A stretch of 64,000 nucleotides of DNA from Halobaculum sp. CBA1158. Its GTDB lineage: Archaea > Halobacteriota > Halobacteria > Halobacteriales > Haloferacaceae. The DNA is taken from positions 2,542,001 to 2,606,000 of the forward strand of contig NZ_CP090371.1 of NCBI RefSeq assembly GCF_021431925.1, read 5' to 3'. Shown in pieces: positions 24,305 to 32,901 of the stretch. The translations under genes and the position numbers were made by a program. The notes under the pieces were generated by a model that worked only from the letters and a program-made list of their open reading frames with translations, was not told where the DNA came from and ran no database searches. Numbering within the stretch: the first letter of the stretch is position 1; every line of letters starts with the position of its first letter.

Positions 24305-24682
24305 CTACCCGACGACTTTCCGCTGGCCCTCGTACTCGAGGTACTCGATGTTCTGGTCGGGGGTGAAATCCTCGGTCTCGGGGACGCGCATCGTGAACGT
24401 CTCGTAGGTGTCGAGGTCCATCACCTGGGCGTCGTCGCCGGAGACGGAGACGACCTGCCCCTGTTTGCGCTGGATGATCGGGACCCAGACCTTCGCGTCG
24501 ACGGGCTGGGAGAGCGAGCGCTTCTTGTCATCGAACACGCCCTTACCCTCGATACGGGCCTTCGCGCTCCCGTGCTTCCCGGGCTTGGCGGTGCTGTAGG
24601 CGTTGATCTTGCAGGGGGAGTCCTCCATCATCACGTAGCTCCCCTCTTGCAGTTCGCGGACCTGCTTCTGCTCTCTCGGCAT
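24305..24682 (-). CDS. eif5a: Translation initiation factor 5A
   Basis: A 125-residue factor that binds the ribosome and relieves stalling. The N-terminal SH3-like domain holds the hypusination loop [12 protein letters not shown] with the modified Lys36; the C-terminal domain is OB-like ([20 protein letters not shown]). A TATA-like box on the minus strand (about 24703-24713) lies 26 bp upstream of the ATG, consistent with a leaderless message. It is the first gene of the hypusination cluster. Confidence 0.96.
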   Translation of the reverse strand: MPREQKQVRELQEGSYVMMEDSPCKINAYSTAKPGKHGSAKARIEGKGVFDDKKRSLSQPVDAKVWVPIIQRKQGQVVSVSGDDAQVMDLDTYETFTMRVPETEDFTPDQNIEYLEYEGQRKVVG

Positions 24683-24810
24683 GCCTCGGGATTCCCGTCC
24701 AGGCGGTATAAACGGTTTGATAGCGCCGGAGCCGGCGGGAACGGCGACCTTCGACAGCGGTGAACACGACTCACTACGATCGTATGCTCGCGCTCGGCGA
24801 CTCTCGTCGT

Positions 24811-25233
24811 ATGGACGACACGAGCCACGCCGACCGCGACGCGGATTCGGGGAGCGAGACGCCGACGACGAGCCCGGATCCGGAGCAGGCGGCAGACCCT
24901 GAAACGGGACAGGGTACCGAGCAACGGGGCGAGCCGAAGCCGCTCGACGGGACCATCGGTACGGTCGACGACGACGCGGTCGCGAAGGTGTACTACGAGG
25001 AGGGCGAGCCGGTCGTGCTCGCGGCGGCGTTCGTCATCGAGGACTGGCCGTGGGTGATCGGCTTCGACCAACTGGGGACCGAGGGGTACGACTACGTCTC
25101 GATCCCGAGCGAGCGCGTCGTCGGCGTCATGAGCCGACGGTACACCAGTTTCTCGCACAACGGCCGGCGGGTGACCGCCTACGGCGTCATGGACGAGGAG
25201 GTCCGCGAGTTCCGCGACCTCCTCCCGCTGTAA
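24811..25233 (+). CDS. Conserved protein of unknown function with acidic N-terminus
   Basis: A 140-residue protein. Residues 1-45 are disordered and rich in Asp, Glu, Thr and Pro. Residues ~48-140 look like a compact alpha/beta domain ([39 protein letters not shown]). The start is uncertain: ATG 24784 and GTG 24760 are in-frame alternatives. It is divergent from eif5A. No family is recognised. Confidence 0.65.
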   Translation: MDDTSHADRDADSGSETPTTSPDPEQAADPETGQGTEQRGEPKPLDGTIGTVDDDAVAKVYYEEGEPVVLAAAFVIEDWPWVIGFDQLGTEGYDYVSIPSERVVGVMSRRYTSFSHNGRRVTAYGVMDEEVREFRDLLPL

Positions 25234-25288
25234 CCGAGCGCGTCGCGGCCGAACGCCCGGTCTGTCCTCGCGCCGTGGCGGTCGGCGC

Positions 25289-26098
25289 TCACCACTCGAT
25301 GACCTCGCGGTCGCGCCAGAACCGCCCGCCCGGGCCGTCGCGAAAGCGCGCGAGCCACGTCGGCGTCTCCGCGCCCTCCGCGGGCGTTCGCGGGGCTTTC
25401 TCGCCGCCCATCTCCGTGTCGACCCACCCGGGACACGCCGAGTTGGCGATGAGCCCCTCGTCGGCGTACTCGCCGTGGAGGTACGTCGTCAGCCCGTTGA
25501 TCCCGGTCTTCGTAATACGGTAGGCGGGCGACCCGCCGGACTGGTCCTCGCCGAGCGCGCCCATCCCCGAGGAGAGGTTCACGATCCGCGGAGCGTCGGT
25601 GTTCAGCATCGGCGGAAGCGCGTACTTGCACAACAGCATCGGCCCGCGGAGGTTCACCGAGATGGAGTGGTCGATGTGGTGGGTCTGCTCCTCGTGCAGC
25701 GGCGCGCCGAAGTGGCCCACCCCGGCGTTGTTGACGAGGATGTCGAGGCCGTCCTCGGACTCCCCGATCCGGTTCAGCGCGTCCTGAATGTCGCCCTCCT
25801 GGCTCACGTCGAGGGTGACGCGCTCGTACTCGTCGGGGAGGTCGTAGGTGACGCTCCTGACGCCGGCGTAGACGGTCGCGCCCAAGTCGGCGAGGTTGCG
25901 GGCGATCTCCGCGCCGATGCCGCGGTTCGCGCCGGTCACGAGCGCCGCCTGCCCCGAGAGGTCGTCGTACAGCTCCGGCTCCGTCCGGGCGTCGCCGCCG
26001 TCGGCGACGGCGCGCGGACGCGCGCCGGTCCCGTCGACGGCACCGGCGGCGTCGGCCGCGTCGGTGTCGGTCATACCCGTCGTTTGCGACCGAGCCAT
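25289..26098 (-). CDS. Short-chain dehydrogenase/reductase (SDR)
   Basis: A 269-residue classical SDR: cofactor motif LVTGANRGIGAEIA, NNAG in DILVNNAGVGHFG, and the catalytic YRITK preceded by NLSSGMG. The first ~45 residues are an acidic extension. It reduces or oxidises an unknown alcohol/ketone with NAD(P)H. The ATG overlaps the TAA of the upstream JAMM gene (TAATG), so translation is probably coupled. A second Met at 26074 is possible. Confidence 0.86.
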   Translation of the reverse strand: MARSQTTGMTDTDAADAAGAVDGTGARPRAVADGGDARTEPELYDDLSGQAALVTGANRGIGAEIARNLADLGATVYAGVRSVTYDLPDEYERVTLDVSQEGDIQDALNRIGESEDGLDILVNNAGVGHFGAPLHEEQTHHIDHSISVNLRGPMLLCKYALPPMLNTDAPRIVNLSSGMGALGEDQSGGSPAYRITKTGINGLTTYLHGEYADEGLIANSACPGWVDTEMGGEKAPRTPAEGAETPTWLARFRDGPGGRFWRDREVIEW

Positions 26099-26619
26099 TA
26101 CGGCGTTTCGACCCGGAGCGGCCGGAACGACTCGCCGGTCCACCGGAACGCGGCCACGTCCTCGGGCGCGACGATGGCGTAGACGTACCCCGTCCACGTC
26201 GCCCGGTCGCGGTCCGTCGCCGAGGGCTCGGCCGGCCCGCGCGGGTGGCTGTGATAGAAGCCGACCACGTCGCGGCCGCGGGACTCGGCGTCGTCGACGA
26301 CCGCGACCGTCTCCGCCGGGTCGAGCTCGTAGCGGCGGTCGGCGTCGGCGGCGACGTTGGCGACGGCGACCGCCTCGGCGACGCGGTCGGCCGGAGCGTC
26401 ATCGCCGGCGGTGCGGTCGCCGCCGCCGTCGTCGTCGCCGCGGTCGGTGTGGGCCGCCTCGTCGCTACCGCGGTCGGTGGCGGCCGCATCGTCGCCGTCC
26501 GCGTCGCCCGCGCGGTCCCCGAGGAGCACGCCGCACACCTCCGCGGGCGCGCCGGCGACGCGTCGCTCGTGGAGGGTCTCGCGCACGTCGGCCGGCAGCA
26601 GCAGGCGATCGGCCGACAC
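26098..26619 (-). CDS. JAMM/MPN+ metalloprotease, desampylase-like
   Basis: A 173-residue Zn-dependent isopeptidase-type protein. The full JAMM motif is present: Glu27, then His123-x-His125, Ser133 and Asp136 (HSHPRGPAEPSATD). Archaeal relatives cleave SAMP ubiquitin-like modifiers from proteins. An insert of ~45 residues (37-82), rich in Asp, Gly and Ala, separates the Glu strand from the rest. The start is GTG (26619-26617), ten bases after the idi stop; the stop overlaps the SDR start. Confidence 0.85.
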   Translation of the reverse strand: MSADRLLLPADVRETLHERRVAGAPAEVCGVLLGDRAGDADGDDAAATDRGSDEAAHTDRGDDDGGGDRTAGDDAPADRVAEAVAVANVAADADRRYELDPAETVAVVDDAESRGRDVVGFYHSHPRGPAEPSATDRDRATWTGYVYAIVAPEDVAAFRWTGESFRPLRVETP

Positions 26620-26629
26620 GGTCGCCGGC

Positions 26630-27223
26630 CTACTCCAGGTCGCGCCGCATCGCGATCTCGAACCACGGGCACAGCCGCAGTTGCCGGTACCACTCGGGGT
26701 GCTCGTGGAGGTGCTCGTAGTCGACCCACAGCAGGCCCGCGATCTCGTCCTCGTCGGGGTCGATCGCGTCGTCCTCGAGCGTGACCTTCAGCACGGCACA
26801 CACCTCCCACTCCAGCCCGGCGTTCTCGAAGTAGCGCTTGTACTCGAACCGGTCGGTGACACGCACGTCGCCGTACTGGTCGGGGGTGATGCCGAGTTCC
26901 TCCTCGAGTCGCTGGCGGGTCGCCTCCTCTTGCGTCTGTCCCTCGACGGGGTGGGAGGCGACCGTGCCGTCCCAGTAGGTGCCCCACAGGCGCTTGCCGG
27001 GTGCGCGCTGGCCCAGCAGGAGCCGACCGTTCGAGTCGAAGACGAGGCAGGTGAACGCCCGGTGCCGGATGCCGTCGCCGGTGTGGGCGTCGAGTCGGTT
27101 GACCGTCCCCTGCGGGGTGTCGTCGCCGTCGACGGCGATCACGTCCTGGAGGGCGTTCTCGTGGTCCGGGTCCTCGCTCGCGGTCGCCGCGGCGTCGCTC
27201 GCACCGGCGTCCTCTGTGCTCAT
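26630..27223 (-). CDS. idi: Isopentenyl-diphosphate delta-isomerase type I (NUDIX fold)
   Basis: A 197-residue enzyme interconverting IPP and DMAPP for archaeal lipid and carotenoid synthesis. It has RHRAFTCLVFDSNGRLLLGQ, then YWDGTVASHPVEGQT, which replaces the Cys-containing segment of bacterial IDI, and ATRQRLEEELGI, the NUDIX-box helix. The ATG at 27223 is preferred. It leads a three-gene transcription unit with the JAMM protease and SDR. A plain NUDIX hydrolase is the alternative. Confidence 0.8.
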   Translation of the reverse strand: MSTEDAGASDAAATASEDPDHENALQDVIAVDGDDTPQGTVNRLDAHTGDGIRHRAFTCLVFDSNGRLLLGQRAPGKRLWGTYWDGTVASHPVEGQTQEEATRQRLEEELGITPDQYGDVRVTDRFEYKRYFENAGLEWEVCAVLKVTLEDDAIDPDEDEIAGLLWVDYEHLHEHPEWYRQLRLCPWFEIAMRRDLE

Positions 27224-27386
27224 ACGCCGTGGGTCGTAAGCGCGGACCATGACCGCTTCGGTCGACCGCGAGCGGGCTGACGACGACGCGGGCGGTCGCG
27301 GACGCGATCCGCGCGAGCAGGACGGAGCCGGCGCTCCGACCCGACGGCCACGGAACGGACTCGGGGGACGGCTCGCGACACCCGCG

Positions 27387-27800
27387 TCAGCCGAGCCGTT
27401 CGTCCAGAATGAGCCGCGTCTTCGTGCCCTCGATCTCGTCGAGCTCTCGGGCGCGCGTGATGAGTTCGTTCACGGCGCGGGTGTCGACGCAGTCGACGAT
27501 GAGCACGATGTCCTCCTGTCCGGACACCTGCCAGACGAAGTCGACCTCCTCCCAGTCCGCGAGGCGCTCGGAGACGGCGCTGGTGTTGACGTTCATGTCG
27601 ACGCTGATCTCCACCATCGCCTTCACGTTCCCCGTGCGCGTGGTGACCGTGAAGCGCTCTATCACGCCCTCGTTGGTCATTCGGTCGACGCGGTTTCGTA
27701 CCGTCCCCTCGCTGGTCCCCACCTGCTCTGCGATCTCCGTGTACGGCGTCCGGGCGTCCCGTCGCAGGAGGTTGAGGATGCGCCGGTCGAGGTCGTCCAT
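27387..27800 (-). CDS. Lrp/AsnC family transcriptional regulator
   Basis: A 137-residue regulator. The N-terminal helix-turn-helix is MDDLDRRILNLLRRDARTPY with TEIAEQVGTSEGTVRNRV; the C-terminal RAM ligand domain spans about residues 60-135 (VWQVSGQEDIVLIVDC). It is divergent from carA, with a perfect dyad in the shared intergenic region, so it probably regulates itself and carA in response to an amino acid or nitrogen signal. Confidence 0.92.
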   Translation of the reverse strand: MDDLDRRILNLLRRDARTPYTEIAEQVGTSEGTVRNRVDRMTNEGVIERFTVTTRTGNVKAMVEISVDMNVNTSAVSERLADWEEVDFVWQVSGQEDIVLIVDCVDTRAVNELITRARELDEIEGTKTRLILDERLG

Positions 27801-27831
27801 GCACGCGCTTGCCGGAGCGCCGGCATAGTGA

Positions 27832-27846
27832 TTACGAATTTCGTAA
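27832..27846. promoter_or_regulatory. Palindromic operator between the Lrp gene and carA
   Basis: TTACGAATTTCGTAA is a perfect 15-bp dyad (7-bp arms around a central T). It lies ~32 bp upstream of the regulator ATG, overlapping its expected promoter, and ~20 bp upstream of the carA TATA box. It is a good candidate site for the Lrp-type protein. Confidence 0.65.
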
Positions 27847-27866
27847 CTACGCTTCGAACGACGCAC

Positions 27867-27873
27867 TTATATT
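27867..27873 (+). promoter_or_regulatory. TATA box of carA
   Basis: TTATATT is centred ~27 bp before the carA ATG at 27898, which predicts a leaderless mRNA. Confidence 0.6.
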
Positions 27874-27897
27874 CGACCGCGTGGTTCGTTTCTCGTA

Positions 27898-28965
27898 ATG
27901 GCGGACGCCTACGTCGCCCTGGCGGACGGCCGTGTCTTCGAGGCACGCGCCCGCGCGCCGGGCCGGACACGTGGTGAACTGGTCTTCACGACCGCGTACA
28001 CCGGGTACGAGGAGTCGCTGACGGACCCCTCCTACGAGGAGCAGGTCCTCACGTTCTCCTACCCGTTGATCGGCAACTACGGCGTCCGAGACGAGCGATT
28101 CGAGTCCGACCGCGTCCACCCCAACGCGGCGATCGCTCGGGAGTTCACCGACGACGTGGCCGAGTGGCTCACCGAGGAGGGGATCCCCGCGGTCGATCAC
28201 CTCGACACGCGCGATCTGGTGACGACCGTGCGCGAGGAGGGCGCGATGGCCTGCGGTATCGTCGCCGGCCCCGAGGCGACGCCCGAGGCCGCGAGAGAGG
28301 AACTGTCGGAGTGCAAGGGGATGTCCGAGCACCTCGACATCGGCAAGCAGGTGTCGACGGACGAGCCGTACACGGTCGAGGGCGGCGGCGAGTACGACGT
28401 GGCCCTCGTCGACTGCGGCATGAAGGGGTCGATCGCCTCCTCGCTGGCCGAGCGCGGCGCGGACGTACACGTGCTTCCGTACGACGTGGACGCCGAGACG
28501 GTCGCGGAGTACGACCCCGACGTGCTGTTCGTGTCGAACGGCCCGGGCGACCCCGCGAACTTCGAGTCGACGACGGAACTGGTCGAGACGTTCACCGGCG
28601 AGATCCCGCTGGCGGGCATCTGTCTCGGCCAGCAGATCGTCGCCCGCGCGTTCGGCGGCGAGACCGAGAAGATGGCGTTCGGCCACCGCGGCGTCAACCA
28701 GCCCGTGCGCGATCTGGACACCGACCAAGTCGTGATGACGACTCAGAACCACGGCTACTCGGTCGCCGACCCCGGCGACCTGGAGGTGACGCAGGTGAAC
28801 GTCAACGACGACACCGCCGAGGGACTCGAAAGCGACGAGTACGACGTGGTCACCCGGCAGTACCACCCCGAGGCGAACCCCGGCCCGCACGACTCGCTGG
28901 GCTTCTTCGACGAGGTGCTGGCGCTCGCGGGCGACGACTCGCGGACGGCCGTCACGGCGGACTGA
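27898..28965 (+). CDS. carA: Carbamoyl-phosphate synthase small (glutaminase) subunit
   Basis: A 355-residue subunit that hydrolyses glutamine and channels ammonia to CarB for pyrimidine and arginine synthesis. The N-terminal small-subunit domain (YVALADGRVFEARARAPG, TGYEESLTDPSY) is followed by a class I glutaminase with the nucleophile in LAGICLGQQIVARAFG and the His/Glu pair in QYHPEANPGPHD. carB is not adjacent. It is transcribed from the Lrp-shared intergenic region. Confidence 0.95.
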   Translation: MADAYVALADGRVFEARARAPGRTRGELVFTTAYTGYEESLTDPSYEEQVLTFSYPLIGNYGVRDERFESDRVHPNAAIAREFTDDVAEWLTEEGIPAVDHLDTRDLVTTVREEGAMACGIVAGPEATPEAAREELSECKGMSEHLDIGKQVSTDEPYTVEGGGEYDVALVDCGMKGSIASSLAERGADVHVLPYDVDAETVAEYDPDVLFVSNGPGDPANFESTTELVETFTGEIPLAGICLGQQIVARAFGGETEKMAFGHRGVNQPVRDLDTDQVVMTTQNHGYSVADPGDLEVTQVNVNDDTAEGLESDEYDVVTRQYHPEANPGPHDSLGFFDEVLALAGDDSRTAVTAD

Positions 28966-29154
28966 CGCGAGACGGGCCGTGTCGCCGTCGGCGGTCGCGA
29001 ACCCCATCGGGCACCCGAACGACGACGAGACGGCGTTCTGAGCGTCGACAGATTCGAGGTCCGGATCTCCTGGATATCGATGACGAAGTGACGACCATAT
29101 TACAAAACTTCACTTCCGAGAACCTTCTTCGCCGTCCGCGCTATCGGATATCGT

Positions 29155-31026
29155 ATGGCAGTCGATGACGCGGTCCCCGAGGGGTACAGCGAGGCGGTCG
29201 ACCTCGAGGAACTCCGCGAGGACGGACGCGCGCTGACGGCCGTCGACGGGACGCCGATCGCCGTGTTCTACCACGAGGGCGAGGTCCGCGCCGTGAACAA
29301 CCGCTGTCCGCACATGGGGTTCCCGCTCACCGAGGGGAGCGTCGAGGAGGGCGTGCTCACGTGCCATTGGCACCACGCCCGCTTCGAGCTCTCCTGCGGC
29401 GACACGTTCGATCCGTGGGCCGACGACGTGGACACGTACCCGACCGAGATCCGAGACGGCGTCGTCTACGTCTCCCCCGAACCGCGGCGAGACGATCCGC
29501 CCGCGGTCCATTGGCGCGAGCGCCTCGACGACGGACTCGAACAGAACCTCCGGCTTGTGCTCGCGAAGTCGGCGGTCGCGCTGTCGGACGCCGGCGTCGA
29601 CCCCGACGAGGTCGTCGAGCGCGGCGTCCGATTCGGCGTCGACAACCGAGCCGACGGGTGGAGCTCCGGGCTCACGATACTGATCGCGATGGCGAACCGC
29701 CTGTCGGACCTGGACGAGCAGGACCGCAAGCGCGCGCTGTATCAGGGGCTCACCGAGGTCGCCGGCGACTGCGACGGCGAGCCGCCGAAGTTCGACCAGG
29801 AGGCGTTCGCGGCGACGGACGTGCCCTTCGAACGCCTGCTCGCGTGGTTCCGCGAGAACGTCGAGGTGCGCGACGCCGACGGGGCCGAGCGGGTGCTTCG
29901 GACCGCCGTCGCCGCCGGCTACGGCCCCGAGCGGCTGACCGAACTGCTCGTCACCGCGGCGACCGACCACCGCTACCTCGATACCGGCCACGTCTTCGAC
30001 TTCGTGAACAAGGCGACGGAGGCCCTGGATCTGATCGGCTGGGACGACGAGGCGGTCGTCGCCGACGTGCTCGCGTCGCTCGTGCGGGGACTGGCGACCG
30101 CCGACCGCGCCGAGGAGACCTCCTCGTGGCGACAGCCGGTCGACCTGGCGGCGATGTGCGAGGAGCGCTTCGACCGCCTCGACGAGGTGGTCGCGGACGG
30201 CGAGGGCGAGACGTGGACGGAGCCGGACGACTTCACCCAGCGACTACACGCCTCGGATCCGGAGGCCGTGTTCGACGCCCTCGAGGAGGCGATCCGGGCG
30301 GGCGCGACCGTCGAAGAACTCGCGAGCGCCGTGTCGTTCGCGGCCGCCAAGCGGGTGGCGCTGTTCGCCACGAGCAACGAGTTCGCCGACTGGAACACGG
30401 TCCATCACACGTTCACGTTCGCGAACGCGGTCCACCGCGCCGCCGAACGGACGGACGCGAGAGCGCTGTACCGCGGCGTGTTCGACGCCGCCGCCAACGT
30501 CTACCTCGACCGCTTCCTCAACACCCCGCCCGCGCCCGAGCCGACGGGCGACCCCGACGCCGACCCGGACGCCGCCCTGGCGGACCTCCGGACGGCGTTC
30601 GAGCAGCAGGGGAGGGTGCAGGCGGCCGGCGACGCCGTCGCCGACTACCTGGCCGCCGACGGCGACCCCGACCGACTGAAGGCCGAACTCGGGAACGCGC
30701 TGCTGGTCGAAGACACGAACTTCCACACGTTCCAGGCGTACGAGGCCGCCTGCCGCCAGTTCGATCGTCGCGTCGGCGGCGGCCGCGACGGCGCTGGCAA
30801 CGGCGGCGTCAACGACGGCGACGGCGGCGACGACGGTGACGTTGACGACGACAGCGTCGGCGACGATGCCCGTGACTGTCTCGTCGCCGCCGCGCGCTAC
30901 ATGGCCGCCCACTACCCGACGCGGCGGTCGCGCGAGCAGACGTTCTCCATCGCCGCCCGGCTGTTGCAGGGGGAGGCGGTCCACGACGACGCGGCCGCCG
31001 ACGCCGACGCGGTCGCGGACGACTGA
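29155..31026 (+). CDS. Rieske [2Fe-2S] protein fused to a large helical domain
   Basis: A 623-residue protein. Residues ~15-105 form a Rieske domain with NNRCPHMGFPLTEG and LTCHWHHARFELSCG, giving the two Cys and two His ligands. Residues ~125-620 form an alpha-helical domain with recurrent His-containing helices (NTVHHTFTFANAVHRAAE, DTNFHTFQAYEAACRQF, YMAAHYPTRRSREQTF) and two Asp/Gly-rich inserts. The combination suggests a soluble oxidoreductase in which the cluster feeds electrons to a site in the helical domain; the reaction is unknown. An AT-rich stretch near 29097-29103 may be its TATA box. Confidence 0.8.
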   Translation: MAVDDAVPEGYSEAVDLEELREDGRALTAVDGTPIAVFYHEGEVRAVNNRCPHMGFPLTEGSVEEGVLTCHWHHARFELSCGDTFDPWADDVDTYPTEIRDGVVYVSPEPRRDDPPAVHWRERLDDGLEQNLRLVLAKSAVALSDAGVDPDEVVERGVRFGVDNRADGWSSGLTILIAMANRLSDLDEQDRKRALYQGLTEVAGDCDGEPPKFDQEAFAATDVPFERLLAWFRENVEVRDADGAERVLRTAVAAGYGPERLTELLVTAATDHRYLDTGHVFDFVNKATEALDLIGWDDEAVVADVLASLVRGLATADRAEETSSWRQPVDLAAMCEERFDRLDEVVADGEGETWTEPDDFTQRLHASDPEAVFDALEEAIRAGATVEELASAVSFAAAKRVALFATSNEFADWNTVHHTFTFANAVHRAAERTDARALYRGVFDAAANVYLDRFLNTPPAPEPTGDPDADPDAALADLRTAFEQQGRVQAAGDAVADYLAADGDPDRLKAELGNALLVEDTNFHTFQAYEAACRQFDRRVGGGRDGAGNGGVNDGDGGDDGDVDDDSVGDDARDCLVAAARYMAAHYPTRRSREQTFSIAARLLQGEAVHDDAAADADAVADD

Positions 31027-31074
31027 GGGGTCGGCGGCCGGGCGACAGCGGTCGTCGGCCGGACGGCGGCCCGC

Positions 31075-31836
31075 TCAGTCGGTCAGGTCGCCCGCCTCGA
31101 CGCCGGCCGCCCCCGAGGAGTCGATCCGGACGTCCCAGTCGACATCGCCCGCGCGGTCCCGATCCCGGTCCCGGTCCGGGTCGCAGCCGACGCCGGGAAG
31201 TTGATCGAGGCGCTCGACGCGGTGGTCGGCCATGACGCAGCGGCCGCGCTCCTCGTGGCCGTGGCGCTCGACGTGGATCGCGTCGAGGTCGGCGTTCCAG
31301 GCCGCGCCCACGTCGCTCGCGCCGTCGCCGACGTACACGCCGCGGCCGGTGACCGGGTCGACGCCGATGTCGGCCATCGCGCGCTCCAGCGGGCCGGGAT
31401 CGGGCTTCCACCCCGTCTCGTCGGAGCACGACAACACCGTGTCGAAGCGGTCGCGGAGGTCGAGCCGGTCGAGGACGGGGTCCGCGAGGAACTCCGCACA
31501 GTGGGTGACCAGCCCGGTGGGAGGGTCGCGGGCGTCGACGCGCGCGAGCAGGCGCTCTGCGTCGGGGTGGAGGAACGTCGCCGACGCGCGGGCGGCCGGG
31601 TCCTCGACGGCGTGGAACGCCGGCCAGAACTCCGCCGGGTCGAGCCCCCACTCTCGGAGGAGGGGATCGCGAGCGCCGGTGAGCCCGTGCCACAGCAGTT
31701 CCGCCTCGCGGTCGGAGAAGCCGTACCCGATGCGGTCGCCGACGCGGTCGAACACCTCGCGGGTGTAGCTCCACTCGGCGTCGACGAGCGTGCCGTCGAG
31801 GTCGAACAGCCAGAAGTTGTACGTGTCGGGGACCAT
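31075..31836 (-). CDS. HAD-superfamily phosphatase (phosphoglycolate phosphatase-like)
   Basis: A 253-residue HAD hydrolase with motif I FWLFDLDGTLVDAEW, motif II LVTHC, motif III lysine in TGWKPDPGP, and motif IV VYVGDGASDVG; a helical cap lies between I and II. The C-terminal ~60 residues include an Asp/Arg repeat (DPDRDRDRDRAGD). The substrate is a small phosphorylated metabolite, unspecified. The ATG at 31836 is preferred over longer forms with unlikely composition. Confidence 0.83.
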   Translation of the reverse strand: MVPDTYNFWLFDLDGTLVDAEWSYTREVFDRVGDRIGYGFSDREAELLWHGLTGARDPLLREWGLDPAEFWPAFHAVEDPAARASATFLHPDAERLLARVDARDPPTGLVTHCAEFLADPVLDRLDLRDRFDTVLSCSDETGWKPDPGPLERAMADIGVDPVTGRGVYVGDGASDVGAAWNADLDAIHVERHGHEERGRCVMADHRVERLDQLPGVGCDPDRDRDRDRAGDVDWDVRIDSSGAAGVEAGDLTD

Positions 31837-31957
31837 CCGAGGAACCGTTCCTTGGTCGCTACCGGGTATATATGTTCGCACGATAACGGCGTCGAGACGG
31901 TGACTAACCGGCTGCCGGCGGACGGCCGAGTCGACTCCGTTCTCCGGTAGGCGTCGG

Positions 31958-32422
31958 CTACTCCGCCCGATCGTCGGTCGCGTCACCGCCGGCGGCGTCA
32001 GTCGCGTCGACCTCGCGGTCGCCGTCGCCGTCGGCGGCGTCGGTCGCGTCGGCGTCGACGACGCGGATCGACGACCCGAGGTACTTGTGGAGCGCCTCGC
32101 GGGCCGAGTCCGACCGGACGGCCGCGAGGTCGTCGCCGACGGCCGCCCGCAGCGCCGCGAGGTACGCCTCGTCGGTCTCCAGCTCCCGGAACTCCGCCGA
32201 CAGCACCTCCACGCCCTCGGGGAGGCGATCGCCGCACAGCCGGCGGACGTGGTCAGCGTCGTTCGCCTCGCCGCGCCACAGCGCGTCCCGAAACAGCAGC
32301 CACCCCTCCTCGCCGGGTGTCGCCGCGGGGATCCGCAGCGTCGTCTCGAACGACTCCGGGTCGATCCGCGCGCGACGCGGCGAGAGCGTGAAGCGGACGC
32401 CGAAGACGTACGCGGCCTCCAT
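31958..32422 (-). CDS. LWR-motif haloarchaeal protein
   Basis: A 154-residue protein with the segment LLFRDALWRGEANDADHVR, which contains the Leu-Trp-Arg motif that names a halophile-specific family (LWR-salt protein, as I recall it). Residues ~1-115 look folded; the last ~35 are an Asp/Ala-rich low-complexity tail. It starts nine bases after the pterin dehydratase stop and is likely co-transcribed with it. Function is unknown. Confidence 0.72.
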   Translation of the reverse strand: MEAAYVFGVRFTLSPRRARIDPESFETTLRIPAATPGEEGWLLFRDALWRGEANDADHVRRLCGDRLPEGVEVLSAEFRELETDEAYLAALRAAVGDDLAAVRSDSAREALHKYLGSSIRVVDADATDAADGDGDREVDATDAAGGDATDDRAE

Positions 32423-32431
32423 CGGGACCGA

Positions 32432-32716
32432 TCAGTCGGCGAGTTCGTTCAGCCGCCCCGCGAGGTCGATGTCTTTCTCCGTAATGCCGCCGGCGTCGTG
32501 GGTAGTGAGCCGCACCTCCACCTCGCGCCAACCGATCGTGATCGTCGGGTGGTGGAACGCCTCCTCAGCGATCCCGCCCGCGCCCGCGGCGAACCCCACC
32601 CCCTCGAGATACGAGTCGAACTCGAAGGTGCGCGCGATCTCGTCGGTCTCGGCGTCGTGGTGCCAGCCGTCGGGACACTCAGCTTCGATCTCGTCGGCGT
32701 CGAGCACGTCCGTCAT
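32432..32716 (-). CDS. Pterin-4a-carbinolamine dehydratase
   Basis: A 94-residue enzyme of the PCD/DCoH family that dehydrates 4a-hydroxytetrahydropterin. The active-site pattern is clear: EEAFHHPTITIGWREVEVRL then THDAGGITEKDIDLA. The length matches the family. It suggests pterin-dependent hydroxylation, or a moonlighting role, since no aromatic hydroxylase lies nearby. The repeat-rich region 32750-32860 is directly upstream. Confidence 0.92.
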   Translation of the reverse strand: MTDVLDADEIEAECPDGWHHDAETDEIARTFEFDSYLEGVGFAAGAGGIAEEAFHHPTITIGWREVEVRLTTHDAGGITEKDIDLAGRLNELAD

Positions 32717-32775
32717 GTCCGATCGATCGGCCCGGGGCGGCAAAAGCGTACCCCGACTCTCGCTCCGGCGACTGC

Positions 32776-32839
32776 CTCCGACGGCGACCCCCTCCGACAG
32801 CGACTCCCTCCGACAGCGACTGCCTCCGACGGCGACCCC
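32776..32839. repeat. 16-bp tandem repeat
   Basis: Four consecutive 16-bp units of the form CTCCGACRGCGACYSC at 32776-32791, 32792-32807, 32808-32823 and 32824-32839, with degenerate partial units on both sides. It occupies the gap between the pterin dehydratase start and the stop of the next gene upstream. Confidence 0.85.
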
Positions 32840-32901
32840 CTCCGGCGACGACCCTCTCTCTTCCGACGCCGACTGCCCTCGGTCCCGGTCCGGCCGAGCG
32901 A

